The notes: a model not told the origin generated them from the letters alone. A DNA stretch of 30,201 nucleotides from Patescibacteria group bacterium UBA6489 (GCA_002435385.1 DJMN01000010.1:10728-40928); one strand, 5' to 3'; shown: positions 10,419 to 20,996, counted from the stretch's first letter. A program made the numbers and translations.

Positions 10419-10790
10419 ATGAATAATAGTACTTTGGATACATTAAGAAAATGATGAATGGTAGTTATAGATTTATGTTCTCATAAGGAAATTAGGGAGG
10501 GGGTTCAAAGTAGAGTATATGATTTAATATGAGAAATTTATGATGTTTCATCTTCATTGATTTCATGAGATGAATGAGTTAAATCAGAGTTTCTTTATAG
10601 TAGTTCAGAATATGATTGAAGAGTTATCTTAAATTGAGATGGTGGTTTAAAAATTGGAATCAAAGGAAGAGAAAATGATGTACATTTAAAACCTTGAGTT
10701 GTAGCTTTTATTCCTAATCAAGAAGGAGTTTATTTAGAAAAAGTAGATAATAAAGATTCAAAATATAGTGAATGATATTATAAAATATAA
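10419..10790 (+). CDS. Hypothetical protein
   Basis: A 123-residue soluble protein, not assigned to a family. It has a helical N-terminal half (IREGVQSRVYDLIGEIYDVSSS) and a beta-rich, Gly-containing C-terminal half (GRVILNGDGGLKIGIKG, then HLKPGVVAFIPNQEGVYLEKV). It is transcribed from its own promoter and ends inside a terminator hairpin, so it is probably a single-gene unit. The consistent TGA-Gly use and clean borders make it a real gene despite the lack of known relatives. Confidence 0.7.
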
Positions 10791-10813
10791 AAAAACTGCA
10801 ATTGCAGTTTTTT
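10790..10813. terminator. Bidirectional terminator
   Basis: A perfect 24-bp palindrome, aaaaaactgcaa / ttgcagtttttt. It overlaps the stop codons of both converging genes, the hypothetical gene at 10419 and ung. Confidence 0.85.
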
Positions 10814-11475
10814 TACCAATTAATTTTTTCTTTTCCTTTCTCTTTTAAAAATTCATTAGTTTTTGAAAAATGTTTACATCCAAAAAATCAAGAATGAGCA
10901 GAAAAAGGAGATGGATGAGGTGCTTCTAATACGTAATGTTTAGATGTATCTATTAATGACTTTTTTTGTCTTGCGAAATTTCCCCATAAAAGAAACACAA
11001 CAGAATCTTTTTCTCTAGAAATAGTTTTAATAATTTCATCTGTAAAATTTTGCCATCAGATTTTTGAATGACTAGCTGCTTTACTTTTTTCAACACTTAA
11101 AATTGCATTCAAAAGCAAAACTCATTGTTTAGCCCATCTTTCTAAATTTCAACTTTCAGGGATTTCTTTTCATAAATCAGTATTTATTTCTTTGAATATA
11201 TTTTGTAGAGAAGGTGGTTTTCTTATATTGTCAGGAACAGAAAAACTAAGTCCGTGTGCTTGTCATACTCCATGATAAGGATCTTGTCAAAGTATAACTA
11301 CCTTTAAATCATTAAATTTAGTGTAATTCATTGCATTAAATATATTTTTAGGATGAGGGTATATAGTTTTTCATGCTTCTATTTCTGATTTTAGAAAACT
11401 CTTTATATCTTCAAAATATGGTTTTTCAAATTCATGGCTTAAATGTTTAAGCCATGATTCATCAAGTTTTATCAT
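10813..11475 (-). CDS. ung: Uracil-DNA glycosylase
   Basis: A 220-residue family 1 UDG that removes uracil from DNA and starts base-excision repair. Motifs: VVILGQDPYHGVGQAHGLSFS with catalytic Asp65 in GQDPYHG, PPSLQNIFKEI, GNLERWAKQGVLLLNAILSVE, the HxxxxW... part (SHSKIGWQNFTDEII region), VVFLLWGNFAR, and HPSPFSAHSGFFGCKHFSKTNEFL with the catalytic His-Pro-Ser loop. The length and order match E. coli Ung. It is transcribed alone on the minus strand. The gap upstream to pilT, 11476-11648, contains only AT-rich sequence and the pilT terminator. Confidence 0.96.
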
Positions 11476-11603
11476 AATTTTATTTTTATAATTTAATAGC
11501 TTTAGCTTATAGATTATCTAATTTTTGTAAAGAAGATTTTTTATAGTAAATAATATGAACTTGTTTTTTTAGGAAATAGATTATTGAAAATGTGAATATA
11601 ATA

Positions 11604-11634
11604 AAAAAACTCTGAATTTGATTCAGAGTTTTTT
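11604..11634. terminator. Terminator downstream of pilT
   Basis: Inverted repeat aaaaaactctgaat / attcagagtttttt (14 bp, 3-nt loop), 15 nt beyond the pilT stop on the minus strand, ending in a T-run in that direction. Confidence 0.85.
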
Positions 11635-11648
11635 GTGATAACTGGTTT

Positions 11649-12764
11649 TTATTCTCCACTTGTTTCTACTTCTCTAATGACTGTTGATATTATATCTTTG
11701 TCTCTGGCATAAGTAAATAATATATCTTTATCTATTACTTTTGCTTTATATAGTACTATGAGATATTTATCCATAAGTATCATTCAATCTTTTCTTCATG
11801 TTTCAAGTATAGAATATATTTGATTGGTTTTTCATGAAATTATTGCATTTTTTACTGCATCATTATTCAAAAGTACTTCTCTACAAGCAATTCTTCATTC
11901 TTTATCAATTCTAGGAATTAATCTTTGGCTAATAACTCATATTAAACTCATTGCAAGTTGCATTCTTATTTGTTTTTGTTGAGCAGTAGGAAATATATCG
12001 AGTACTCTATCAATAGTTTGAGCTGTATCATTTGTATGTAGTGTAGATAAAACAAGGTGTCATGTTTCAGCAAGAGTTATTGCTGATTTTACTGTTTCAA
12101 GGTCTCTCATTTCTCATACCATTACAACATCAGGATCTTCTCTGAGACTGGCTCTTATGGCTTCTGGAAATCACTTGGTATGAGATCATACTTCTCTTTG
12201 GTTAATTAAAGATTTTTTGTTTTTATGTACAAATTCTATAGGATCTTCTATTGTTATGATATGTTTGTTATACATTTCATTTATATGATTAATCATTGCT
12301 GCTAGATTTGTAGACTTTCATGATCATGTTGGTCAAGTTACTAATATTAATCATTTTGGTCTTTCACACATATTTTTTATTTGACTTCAAAGTCAAAGAG
12401 ATTCTATACTTGGGATATCTTTAGGAATGGTTCTAAATGCTATGGAATATCAATTTGAATCTATGTAACAGTTTATTCTGTACCTTTCTCAATCATGTTT
12501 ATACGAAATGTCTAACTCAAAATTTTCTTGAAATTCTTGATATTTTTTTTCTCATGCTATATTTTGTATTATTCCTCAGATATTTTCTTTTGATAAGATT
12601 GGAGATTCTATTTCTCAATTTATTGTTGGAATTTTCTCAAGTATTTTTATATCTCATACATTGTCTCTTATCATAGGTTTCATTTCACTATTTAAATGAA
12701 TGTCAGAATAATTTTTTTCTCAAACAAGCTTTAATAGAGCGAAAAACATTTCCTTTAAATCCAT
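11649..12764 (-). CDS. pilT: Type IV pilus retraction ATPase PilT
   Basis: A 371-residue hexameric secretion ATPase that powers pilus retraction for twitching motility and DNA uptake. Visible: the N-terminal domain (SDIHLNSEMKPMIRDN), Walker A in VTGPTGSGKSTNLAAM near residues 139-154, the Asp box IITIEDPIEFVH, SHTKGFPEAIRASLREDPDVVMVGEMRD with the AIRAxLRxDPDxxxxGExRD retraction-type signature, the His box LSTLHTNDTAQTIDRVLDIFP, and QRLIPRIDKEGRIACREVLL. The sequence AIRASLREDPDVVMVGEMRD is diagnostic for PilT/PilU rather than the assembly ATPase PilB. It is monocistronic. It links functionally with the pilin-like proteins at 1-3672 and with dprA. Confidence 0.95.
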
Positions 12765-12794
12765 ATTTATTTTTTATGTTATTATTAAATAAAT

Positions 12795-12812
12795 TTACTA
12801 TTTTAATAGTAA
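12795..12812. promoter_or_regulatory. Inverted repeat upstream of pilT
   Basis: ttactatt-tt-aatagtaa, a perfect 8-bp dyad 31 bp before the pilT start codon. It is a possible operator, but AT-rich dyads also arise by chance. The gap 12765-13032 otherwise holds only a doubtful short reading frame and the 41-bp element listed next. Confidence 0.3.
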
Positions 12813-12951
12813 CATATTTTTTTCTAATATACCAGAAAAACTTTTTGACTTTTACTATTTATATGTTTGAGTTTTTGTCTATTTATCTTAGGGATTTAAA
12901 TTTTGAAAAAACGTGTTTATCTTTAATATATTGTATGTTTAAAAGTGTTGA

Positions 12952-12992
12952 AAAATAGAAAATTACAAAGGGTTAAACCCCTCTGTTGACTA
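12952..12992 (+). promoter_or_regulatory. Conserved 41-bp element, copy 1 (before the DUF4012 gene)
   Basis: It matches 15588-15628 at 40 of 41 positions. It contains a small dyad (aggg/ccct, 12969-12982) followed 3 nt later by TTGACT (12986-12991), and lies 40 nt before the ATG at 13033. The two copies are flanked by unrelated sequence, so this is a shared control site and not a long duplication. No clear -10 box is found at 16-18 bp from TTGACT. Confidence 0.6.
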
Positions 12993-13032
12993 ATATATTT
13001 TCTCAAAACAGTTTTTTAAGATAAGTTTTTAT

Positions 13033-15570
13033 ATGAAATTGAATGATATTTTTACAGAACTGAGTGAAGATGTAGATTTAAAGGATTTGGAAGAGAATCT
13101 TGATTTATTTTTGGATAAAAGTTTATCAAAAAATACAACAAAAGATTTAAGGAATGATTTGAGAGATTTGTACTTAGGTAAGATAAAAAAAAGAAAAGAA
13201 ATTTTGGTAAAAAAATTATCAGAAAGGAATACTAGGGATATATTGGATAATTTAGGAGATTTATCTATAGTTACAAAAGAGTGAAGTCTTGTGGAAGAAT
13301 TGTTAGATAAAAATACTAACGATTTAATAAAAGGTTTAAATGATTTAGATTTTAGAGATAAAAGTAGAAAAGTACAACAGTTAGCTATAGCTGAATTGTT
13401 GGATAAAAATACTAATGATTTGATAAGAGATTTAGAAGATTTGGATTTTAGGGATAAAGAAAGAAAGGTGCAAGGATTAAAAATAGCATGATTGGGAGAT
13501 AAAAGTACGAGGGATTTATGATGAAACTTTGAAAACATAGATTTAACAGATAAGGAAAAAAAGCTTCAAGAGTTATTTGTTGATAAACTGTTGTATAAAA
13601 ATACAAAAGATATATTAAACACTTTAAATAATATAGATTTATCATCTTGAGTAGAATTAGAAGTATCAAAAAATAGAACAGTTAATTTTGATGCTCTTTC
13701 AAATAATCATTATTTAGCAAGATTAAAAGACCCTATAGAGTTGGAGACTATACCATTTGCAAGTAGAGTTTTTTATAGAATTAGGAATTTTATACCTTTT
13801 AAAATATGGAAAATTTTAACATCTATTTATTTAGTTTTAGGTATAGTTTTATTGTGAATTTTATCTTTTCTAGACAAGCAATTTGTAGAATATAGGGTAA
13901 ATCAATGATATAAAAGATTGATAAAGATAAAAGATAATCCGTATGATGTAGAATTTGTAAAAAAACAGATAAACGATGCTAAATTTGATTTTACTATATC
14001 TGATGTGGCATTTTATCCTTTTTCTTTTATAGATGCCTTGCAGATAAATAATGCTTATCATATAATAAAGTGAGGAAAATATATAACGAAATCTTTAGAT
14101 AGTGTTTTTTATATTTATGATAATGTATTGGCATTAATTAAAAAAGAAAATATAGAGGATATAGAGTTAACAGTTGTTTTATCTAATTTGAGAAATGAAT
14201 TCTCTTTAATTTATGAAGATTTGTTAGGAGCTATGGAGCATTTTACTGAAGTAAAGTGATTGAGTGATGTAACACTGCAAGAGAAGTTAGTAGAGCAAAC
14301 AAAAAAGCTATCTATGTTTTTGAAATATTTAGATATGTTTAATAAGGACTTTGATTCAGTTTTAAGTTTGCTTTGAGAAGACAGAACTAAGACATATTTA
14401 ATAGCATTTCAAAATTCTGATGAGATAAGACCGACTTGAGGTTTTATGTGAAGTATGTGAGTATTAAAAGTTTTTAAATGAAAAGTTAGGAGTTTTGAGA
14501 AAAAAGATATATATGCTTATGAATGGGATTTAAAAAGTGTTGATTATAATAGACTTCCTGCTCCAGAGTGATTAGATAAATTAACAGAAAAGTTTTGACT
14601 TAGAGATGCGAACTACTTTATAAATGTAGAGAATTCATCAAAAGCTATAAATTTTTTTGTTGAGAATTTAGGTTATAGTGTAGATGGAGTTATATATATA
14701 AATCAGAATATACTTTTAGATTTTTTAGAAAATACTTGAGATGTTGAATTTAAGAAATTATGAATTCCTATAACACAGGATAATTTTTCAGAAATAATGT
14801 CTACATTGGTAGAAGCTAAAAAATATAAGGTTTGAACACTTTGAACTCCTAAAAAAATTCTATTTGATTTTATGGAAGAGTATGTTGAAAAGTTAAAAGA
14901 TGAATGAAATTATTTTGCTTATTTAAAATTGATACAGGATAGTATAGAGAAGAGGGATATAATTTTTTATTCTTTTGATGAGGATGATAATAAACTTTTG
15001 AAAAAGTTATGATTAAATATGGATGTAGATTTTTTAAAGACTATTGATTTTTCTTATCCTGTATTTACTTCTTTATCTTGAAATAAGTCTGATAGATATA
15101 TTGATAGGAGTTTTCAAAAAAGTGTGTTTATTAGAGATGATTGTACAATTGATACAAACCTAAAGATAACTTCAAAACATGAATTTACTAAACAAGATAG
15201 AGAAAGGTTGGAAAAGTTATTTGAAGAATATGATATAGAGGATAAGTGATTGATAAATATACAATGAGAGTGAGATAATTATCAATTTGTTAGAGTTTTA
15301 TTACCTAGAGATGCTGTTATATCAGAAAAGCCTTGATTGGAGATAGAAGATTATGAAGGTATAAAGGTTGCAGAGTTTTATATAAAAACTAGGAAATGAG
15401 AAACAACAACATATAATATAGACTATTCTTTAAAGAATAAAGATTGTAAGAAGTATGATTTCACTTTTTATAAACAATCATGAATAAAAGAGTATAGTCT
15501 AAAGTTAGAAACAGATTCTAATATTATAGAAAGGGAAAATATAAATAAAGATTTTTATTATAGTGATTAG
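13033..15570 (+). CDS. DUF4012 membrane protein with N-terminal helical repeats
   Basis: An 845-residue protein. Residues ~27-205 contain six units of about 32 residues with the pattern LLDKNTNDLIKGLNDLDFRDK, rich in Asp, Lys and Leu and predicted to be helical hairpins, similar in rhythm to HEAT-like repeats. One transmembrane helix follows (ILTSIYLVLGIVLLGILSFL, ~258-278). The large outer part contains the DUF4012 domain: TYLIAFQNSDEIRPTGGFMG around 455-475, then VRSFEKKDIYAYEWDLK and SKAINFFVENLGYSVDGVI. DUF4012 proteins are common in Patescibacteria and Gram-positives, often near polysaccharide genes; their function is not established. The repeats would sit in the cytoplasm (inference). 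The VanW-like gene downstream shares the same upstream element. Confidence 0.85.
13111..13640 (+). repeat. Six ~96-bp repeats coding the N-terminal helical units
   Basis: The unit starts at about 13111, 13216, 13303, 13399, 13492 and 13591, each coding L(L)xKNTxDL-type openings. The third and fourth units (13303 and 13399) are almost the same in protein and close in DNA. The others are more diverged. Confidence 0.75.
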
Positions 15571-15587
15571 ATAAATTATAGTGTCAG

Positions 15588-15628
15588 AAAATAGAAAATT
15601 ACAAAGGGTTAAAACCCTCTGTTGACTA
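15588..15628 (+). promoter_or_regulatory. Conserved 41-bp element, copy 2 (before the VanW-like gene)
   Basis: Same sequence as 12952-12992 except one base, with a perfect agggtt-aa-aaccct dyad (15605-15618) and TTGACT at 15622-15627. It lies between the stop of the DUF4012 gene (15570) and the ATG at 15693. A weak -10-like TCTATT occurs 17 bp after TTGACT. Probably a shared operator or activator site for the two genes. Confidence 0.6.
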
Positions 15629-15692
15629 GCTCTATATTTACTAATCTATTTTTTCTACAAAGTAGTTATTTAAATTTTAAATTTAAAAATAG

Positions 15693-16934
15693 ATGAAACA
15701 ATACAAATTGGAGATATTTATTATTGGAGTACTTATTTTTTTATTATGATTTTTTTGATATGATAAAGTATCAGATAATAATGTTAGTATATCTGATAAA
15801 ATAGAAATAATAAAAGAATCTATTTCTTATAAAAATTTGCAAGATAAAGAAATAAATACTAAGATAATTTGAAATGATATACTTGAATGAAGTACTATTA
15901 TTTGATTTTGAGAAGTAAATAAATTATTTTTTTTTAATGATTTGTCTTATAATGAAAAAGAAAGCATAAAAGGTGCAAATAGTTTGTGATGTATTTTTAA
16001 AGAAGATATATCTTGAGCAGTTATTTCTCCTGAATGTTTTCTAAGTGATTTTTCTGAATATTATTCAGGAAGTATAGAAAACTTTACTGGTAGTATAGAA
16101 TGAATATGGGATGATATAGATGATTTTTCAAATACTTATGAGCTTTATGCTTCTGAATTTGAATACAAGGATTCAAAACCTATTTTTAAAGAACAAAAGT
16201 TAAATGATTTTTATGATTTTTTATTAAGAATTAGAAAAGAAGGTTCAGATAAGTCTGTTATATGGAAACTTATTTCAGAAAATAATTTAATATATCTATC
16301 TCAAAAAGAATTTTTTATTTTAAAGATTTTTGATTATAACTATTTTGTTGCTAAAAGGGATAAATTAGATCAGTTATGAGGTTGTTCAAAGAATAATTAT
16401 GATGTGGCTCTTATTGCTATAGATAAAAAATTATTAAAACCTTGAGATGTGTTTGATGTGAATAAGAGATTAGCTTATAGAATCTGATATTGTGCTGAGA
16501 CGATGGAGGATTATGACAATTATGTATTTCAATCCTGAGTTTGCTGAGCTTCAACTCAGGTTTTTAGAATTTGATTGATACATCCAGAGTTGGAGGTACT
16601 AGAAAGACATCCTCATCGCACTCGGTACGAGAGGTATTATGATACTACGATTTGGTGAGATGATGCAACAATTATTGAATTTAGAAAAAGTATGAAGTTA
16701 CAGAATGTTTCTCAAAATAATATTTATTTTAAATATATAGATAAGTGAGATTATGCTTTACTTGCTTGAATATCTTCTAAGAAATCAGATAAAAAAGTTA
16801 AGGTATATAAAAAGCAGACTTGAGAGTTGTCTGCTGAGGTAAAGAAAGAGGTATATGATGAGGAGGGTAATTTATTGTCTCAGAAAGAATGGAAATCAAA
16901 TTATGTGAATGTAAGTAAAATGAGAGTGAATTAG
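15693..16934 (+). CDS. VanW family protein
   Basis: A 413-residue protein with an N-terminal membrane anchor or uncleaved signal (FIIGVLIFLLGFFGYD, residues 8-24). The C-terminal third matches the VanW family: LLKPGDVFDVNKRLAYRIGY, then SGVCGASTQVFRIGLIHPELEVLERHPHRTRYERYY, and GDDATIIEFRKSMKLQNVSQNNIYFKY, corresponding to the family's GGxCQxSTxLYxAxLxAxLxxxxRxxHS...DATV pattern. In this copy the usual CQ is CG. VanW is named from vancomycin gene clusters, but its biochemical role is unknown; a cell-envelope location fits the anchor. The middle part (residues 40-260) has no recognised domain and contains paired Cys. It shares a 41-bp upstream element with the DUF4012 gene. Confidence 0.85.
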
Positions 16935-16935
16935 T

Positions 16936-16984
16936 AAAGAAAAACAAGATTGAAAAATAATTATTTTCAATCTTGTTTTTCTTT
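16936..16984. terminator. Strong bidirectional terminator
   Basis: Perfect 21-bp inverted repeat around a 7-nt loop (arms 16936-16956 and 16964-16984), starting 1 nt after the VanW-like stop. The last codons of the minus-strand membrane-protein gene lie inside the stem. Confidence 0.9.
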
Positions 16985-17308
16985 ATCGGTTAATAATATT
17001 TCTATATCTTTAAAAATTATCATTAATAGAATAAATAAAGATATTGTTAAAAATCATAATGATTGAATTGTTAAAATAATAAATGTCCAAAAAAGTAAAT
17101 ATAAAACTTTCAATATTGGAGTGAAACCATTGTTCTTTTTTAAATATATTATGTGAGAAATAACAAAACCTATAATTCAGATAAGTATTGCTAAAAATAT
17201 AAAAATATCTCTTTCTAATCAATTTGATATTGATAAAAAAGAAGATGGAGCAATATACACCAATATTATCAATAACACAGATATAAGTAAAAAAGAATAT
17301 CTAAGCAT
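16961..17308 (-). CDS. Small integral membrane protein
   Basis: A 115-residue protein with about four predicted membrane helices (LLISVLLIILVYIA; IFIFLAILIGIIGFVISHI; VLYLLFWTFIILTI; LTISLFILLMIIF) and a short charged tail. No family was recognised. It starts 23 nt after the dnaB stop on the same strand, so it is probably co-transcribed with dnaB. Its stop codon lies inside the terminator stem, leaving almost no 3' untranslated sequence. Confidence 0.65.
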
Positions 17309-17331
17309 GTTTTTAAAATTAATTTTTAAAC

Positions 17332-18669
17332 TTAATCTCACTGAGGTTCTCATAGATTTTTTTCAACTTCCATAAATTTCTGATTGTTTTTATTAAAGAA
17401 GAGTTCTATATTTCAAGTTGGTCAGTTTCTATTTTTTCTTATAAAGATTTCAGAGACTCATTTTTTCTCACTGAATTCATCATAATAATCCTCTCTATAA
17501 AGCATCATAACTATATCGGCATCTTGTTCTATAGAACCAGATTCTCTAAGGTCAGATAGTACTGGTCTTTTATCAGGTCTAGATTCAACAGCACGAGATA
17601 ATTGACTAAGAGCAATAATAGGAACATTTAATTCTCTGGCTAAAGCTTTTATTCATCTACTTATTTCACTAACTTCTTGTACTCTATTCATACTATTTCA
17701 TCCACTCATTAATTGTATATAATCTATTACTATTAAATCAAGTCAGCTTTCAATTTTTAATCTTCTAGATTTTGATTTTAAATCAACTAAGCTTCATCAA
17801 GCACTATCATCTATATAGATATTAGCTTTACTAAGCTTTTCCATTGCCTCTCAGATTTTTGCAAATTCTTCATCTTCCAATTCTCATTTAGCAAGTTTCC
17901 ATGAATCTATTCACATTGCACTTGCTATCATTCTATCTGTAAGTTGTTCTTTACTCATTTCTAGACTAAAAATAGCTATGTGTTTTCATTTGAATCAAGC
18001 ATTTTGAGCCATATTTAAAGAAAAGGCTGTTTTTCACATACTAGGACGAGCAGCTAATACAACCATATCTCATCATTTTAATCATCAAAACTTAAAGTCT
18101 AATCATTTAAATCATACTTGGAGTCTGTGATTTTTTATAGTTTCAGGATTTTCGTGTATTTCTGCGAATTCTTCATATCTCTGAGTTAATATTTCATTAA
18201 TAGGAACCAATTTGTTTTTTATAAAAGTTTGAGTTACATTAAAAACTGATTTTTCAGTTTTTTCTAGGAGTTCATTTAGTTTTGTTTCTTCGTCATAGCC
18301 GTATGAGATTATTTCATTACCTGCTCTAACAAGTTTCCTCAGTACAGATTTATTTTTTACAATAAGTGCATATTCATAAACATTTGTTGTTGTTGGAACT
18401 ATTTCAGTTAAGTCCATTAGATATGTCATCCCTCAAATTTTATCAAGCAGTTTTTTATTATCTAGTTTTTCTTTTACTGTTATCAGGTCTATTGGTTTAT
18501 TATTTCTAAATAATTCAAACATAACTTCATAAATCATTTTATTTGAATCGTTATAAAAATCTTCTGGAGTTAATAAATCTCAGACCGTTAGAAATCAATC
18601 TTTATCAATAATAAGACTTCAAAGAATTGATTGTTCTGCTTCAAAAGAATGAGGAGGTACTTTTAACAT
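17332..18669 (-). CDS. dnaB: Replicative DNA helicase DnaB
   Basis: A 445-residue hexameric 5'-3' helicase that unwinds DNA at the chromosomal fork. It opens with the standard MLKVPPHSFEAEQSILGSLI. The N-terminal collar (GMTYLMDLTEIVPTTTNVYEYA) is followed by the linker helix, the RecA-like core with Walker A ARPSMGKTAFSLNMA (~205-220), FSLEMSKEQLTDRM, Walker B LDLIVIDYIQLMSG (~310-325), SRGIKALARELNVPIIALSQLSRAVE, the arginine finger region KRPVLSDLRESGSIEQDADIV and the C-terminal IRKNRNGPTGNIELFFN. No intein. Length is normal. It is followed by a small membrane protein gene. Confidence 0.97.
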
Positions 18670-18741
18670 AAACGGAATTTATAATAATATAAATCTAAAA
18701 TTATTTAGTAATTTCTTAAGTAGAACATAGTCTATAAAAAA

Positions 18742-18780
18742 AAACAGAAAAGTAAATCTTTAAGGCTAACTTTTCTGTTT
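18742..18780 (-). terminator. Terminator for the TPR gene
   Basis: Inverted repeat aaacagaaaagt / acttttctgttt (12 bp) with a 15-nt loop. On the minus strand it ends in a T-run, 28 nt after the TPR gene stop. The rest of 18670-18807 is plain AT-rich sequence and may hold the dnaB promoter. Confidence 0.8.
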
Positions 18781-18807
18781 AAAATATGTGAAAAAATATT
18801 TCTCCAA

Positions 18808-19734
18808 TTATATTTCTTTATTTTCTTCTTTTTTTTCAGTCGTCTCAGTATTTTCTTGAATTGTTTCTTTTGTTTCTTCTTCTTTTTGTTTGGTTTCTGT
18901 TTCTTGTTTTTCTAAATCTTTCTCAAGTTTTTTCTCAAGTTTCTCTATTCTTTGCTTTATTTCAGTATTATATGGTTGCATATCTAATACTTTTCTGTAT
19001 TGTTCTACTGCTCACTTTTTATCTCATAGTTTTTCTGTACAATATCATCTTATTGTTAGTTTATGTGGGTCTCTAGGATTATCTTTTAAATATAATATTG
19101 TGTATTCTTTACAAGCTTCATAATCTTTAGTTTCAAAAGTAAGTTCGGATAATACTTCTATTGTTTCTAGATCATTTGGTTTTTTACTTAAGGCTTTTTT
19201 ATAGAATTTTATAGCTTTTTTTACAAATCATTGCATAAGTAGAACCGATGCCATTTTTTCTAATAATATAAATTTATCTCACAGATTATCTATTAAATCT
19301 CTGTATATATATTCAGCATTTCTATAATTTTTTTCAGATTCATAAATATGAGCAAGTTCGAAATTCAGGTCTCTATTATATTTATCAATAGCTAATCACT
19401 CGATTATTAAGTTTTTAGCTGTATCAAAATATCATTTTGACGAGTTTACTCTTGATCTTTTTATTAGTTCTACTAATTTATCTTTTTCTTCAGGGGTTAG
19501 TTCTTTCTCTTTTTCAGCTCTTTTTACTTCTTTTTCAACTCTCATTTTAGGTGCAATTTTCTTTGATGGAGACAATTTTATTTTTCTTATTCTTTTAGCT
19601 GGTCTCTCAGGTTCTATAATTCTTCTTATCTTAAAATAAGAGTCTTTAATTTTATCTAGGAGATAATAAAAGATGTATGAAAGTGACATTAAAAAGACTA
19701 TAATTTCAAGTCTTACTAAGATTATATTATCCAT
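18808..19734 (-). CDS. Membrane-anchored tetratricopeptide-repeat protein
   Basis: A 308-residue protein. It has an N-terminal membrane helix (IILVRLEIIVFLMSLSYIFYYLL, ~4-26) and a basic, Pro-containing linker (PAKRIRKIKLSPSKKIAPK). About five TPR units follow (~100-255), recognised by YxxAxxxYxxxL and KKAIKFYKKALSKKPND and DKKGAVEQYRKVLDMQPYN. The tail is highly charged, Glu/Lys/Thr-rich, and probably unstructured or coiled coil (ETETKQKEEETKETIQENTE). TPR domains bind other proteins; the partner is unknown. It lies 93 nt downstream of dprA on the same strand. Confidence 0.85.
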
Positions 19735-19827
19735 AATGGTTTTAAAATAATTAATTTTATATTCTGTTTTTTAGAAATATTCAAAAGTAGTTTATATAAA
19801 TTAATGGTTTTGTAAAATTTTTAGTAA

Positions 19828-20904
19828 TTAATTTATTTCATATTTTCATCAAAGTCATTTTTTCACTATTCATGATATCTCCATAATTGATAGTTTCATT
19901 GTTAGGTGAGAAATATTTATTTCTAGTTTTTTTGATAGTTCATCAGAGTTAAAACTTTCTAGAAGTAGTAAATTATAAATGTTTTCTTCTATTTTATCAG
20001 CAAATTTTATATTTTGAGTGTTTTCTATTTTTTTATTGCATCATATGTTGTATTCCTCTAAAATATCTTGAGCTTTTGATACTAATTTAGCTTCTCAATT
20101 TTTTATAAGTTCATTACATCATTCACTATTTCATTTAAATATATCTCAAGGTACGGCAAATAGGTCTTTTCATAAATCCAGAGTTAAGTTTGCAGTTATT
20201 AGACTTCATGATTTTTCTTTTGCTTCAACTACTAAAGTTCAAACGGATAGTCATGCTACTATTTCATTTCTTATCGGAAAATTATATGGGTTTCACATTT
20301 CTCATATTGGGAAAATGGAAATTATGGCTCATCATGTTTTAACTATTTTATTGTACATTTTTTCATTACCTACAGGGTAATCAATATCTATTCATGTTCA
20401 GATTACAGCGATAGTTTTATTTCAAGAATCTAGAGCTCATTTGTGTGCATAAGTATCACAACCATAAGCTCATCAACTAACAACTGTAAAATATTTTGAT
20501 AATCATGGAATTATATTTTCAATAACTTTTTTTCAGTAACTAGTAATTGCTCTAGCTCATACAACAGATATTTTTAGAGAATTATCTAATTTTCACCTAA
20601 CGTAAAGTAGATATGGAGGATTTGGCATTTCTCTTAAAAGTTTTGGATAACCATTATCTTTTATTGTAATTATTTTTACTTCTCTTTCTTTTAGTTTTTT
20701 TTCTAGAAAATTAAGATCTATTTTTTCTTTTTTAGATAGTATTGAGTCTATAAATCTTTCTTGAATTTTTATTTGTTTTAGAAAATCATAATTTATATTT
20801 TCAAAAATTTCTTTGTAATTTTCATTATCACTAAAAATAAAGTTTAGTTTTTGTTGAGTTATTCAAATGTAATTTAATGCGACTAAGTATATAAAATCTT
20901 TCAT
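19828..20904 (-). CDS. dprA: DNA-processing protein DprA
   Basis: A 358-residue protein that binds incoming single-stranded DNA and loads RecA during natural transformation. The Rossmann-like domain contains YPKLLREMPNPPYLLYVRG, ISVVGARAITSYGKKV, VSGGAYGCDTYAHKGAL, TIAVIGTGIDIDYPVGNEKMY, GGAIISIFPIGEMGNPYNFPIRNEIVAGLS, VVEAKEKSGSLITANLTLDLGKDLFAVPGDIFK and NSEGCNELIKNGEAKLV. A C-terminal winged-helix (LSIMEISGIVKKGLGGKYEIN) ends the protein. Two differences from the family norm: SGGAYGCD instead of SGGARGID and NSEGCNELI instead of SxGxNxLI. Almost all its Gly codons are TGA. Fits with pilT and the pilin-like proteins as parts of an uptake system. Confidence 0.95.
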
Positions 20905-20996
20905 ATTTTTTGTAAATTTTTAACAAGTTAATAGATATATTTTATATACACTTTTGTTTTTATTCAAAATGTTTTTCTATTTATTAAATAGTTTTT

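Noticed and set aside
12776..12958. A 60-residue hydrophobic reading frame between pilT and the DUF4012 gene
   Set aside because: Its composition is that of random AT-rich sequence, it contains no TGA-Gly codon and little Gly at all, and its stop lies inside the conserved 41-bp element. It is more likely leader or promoter DNA, though a small membrane peptide cannot be excluded.
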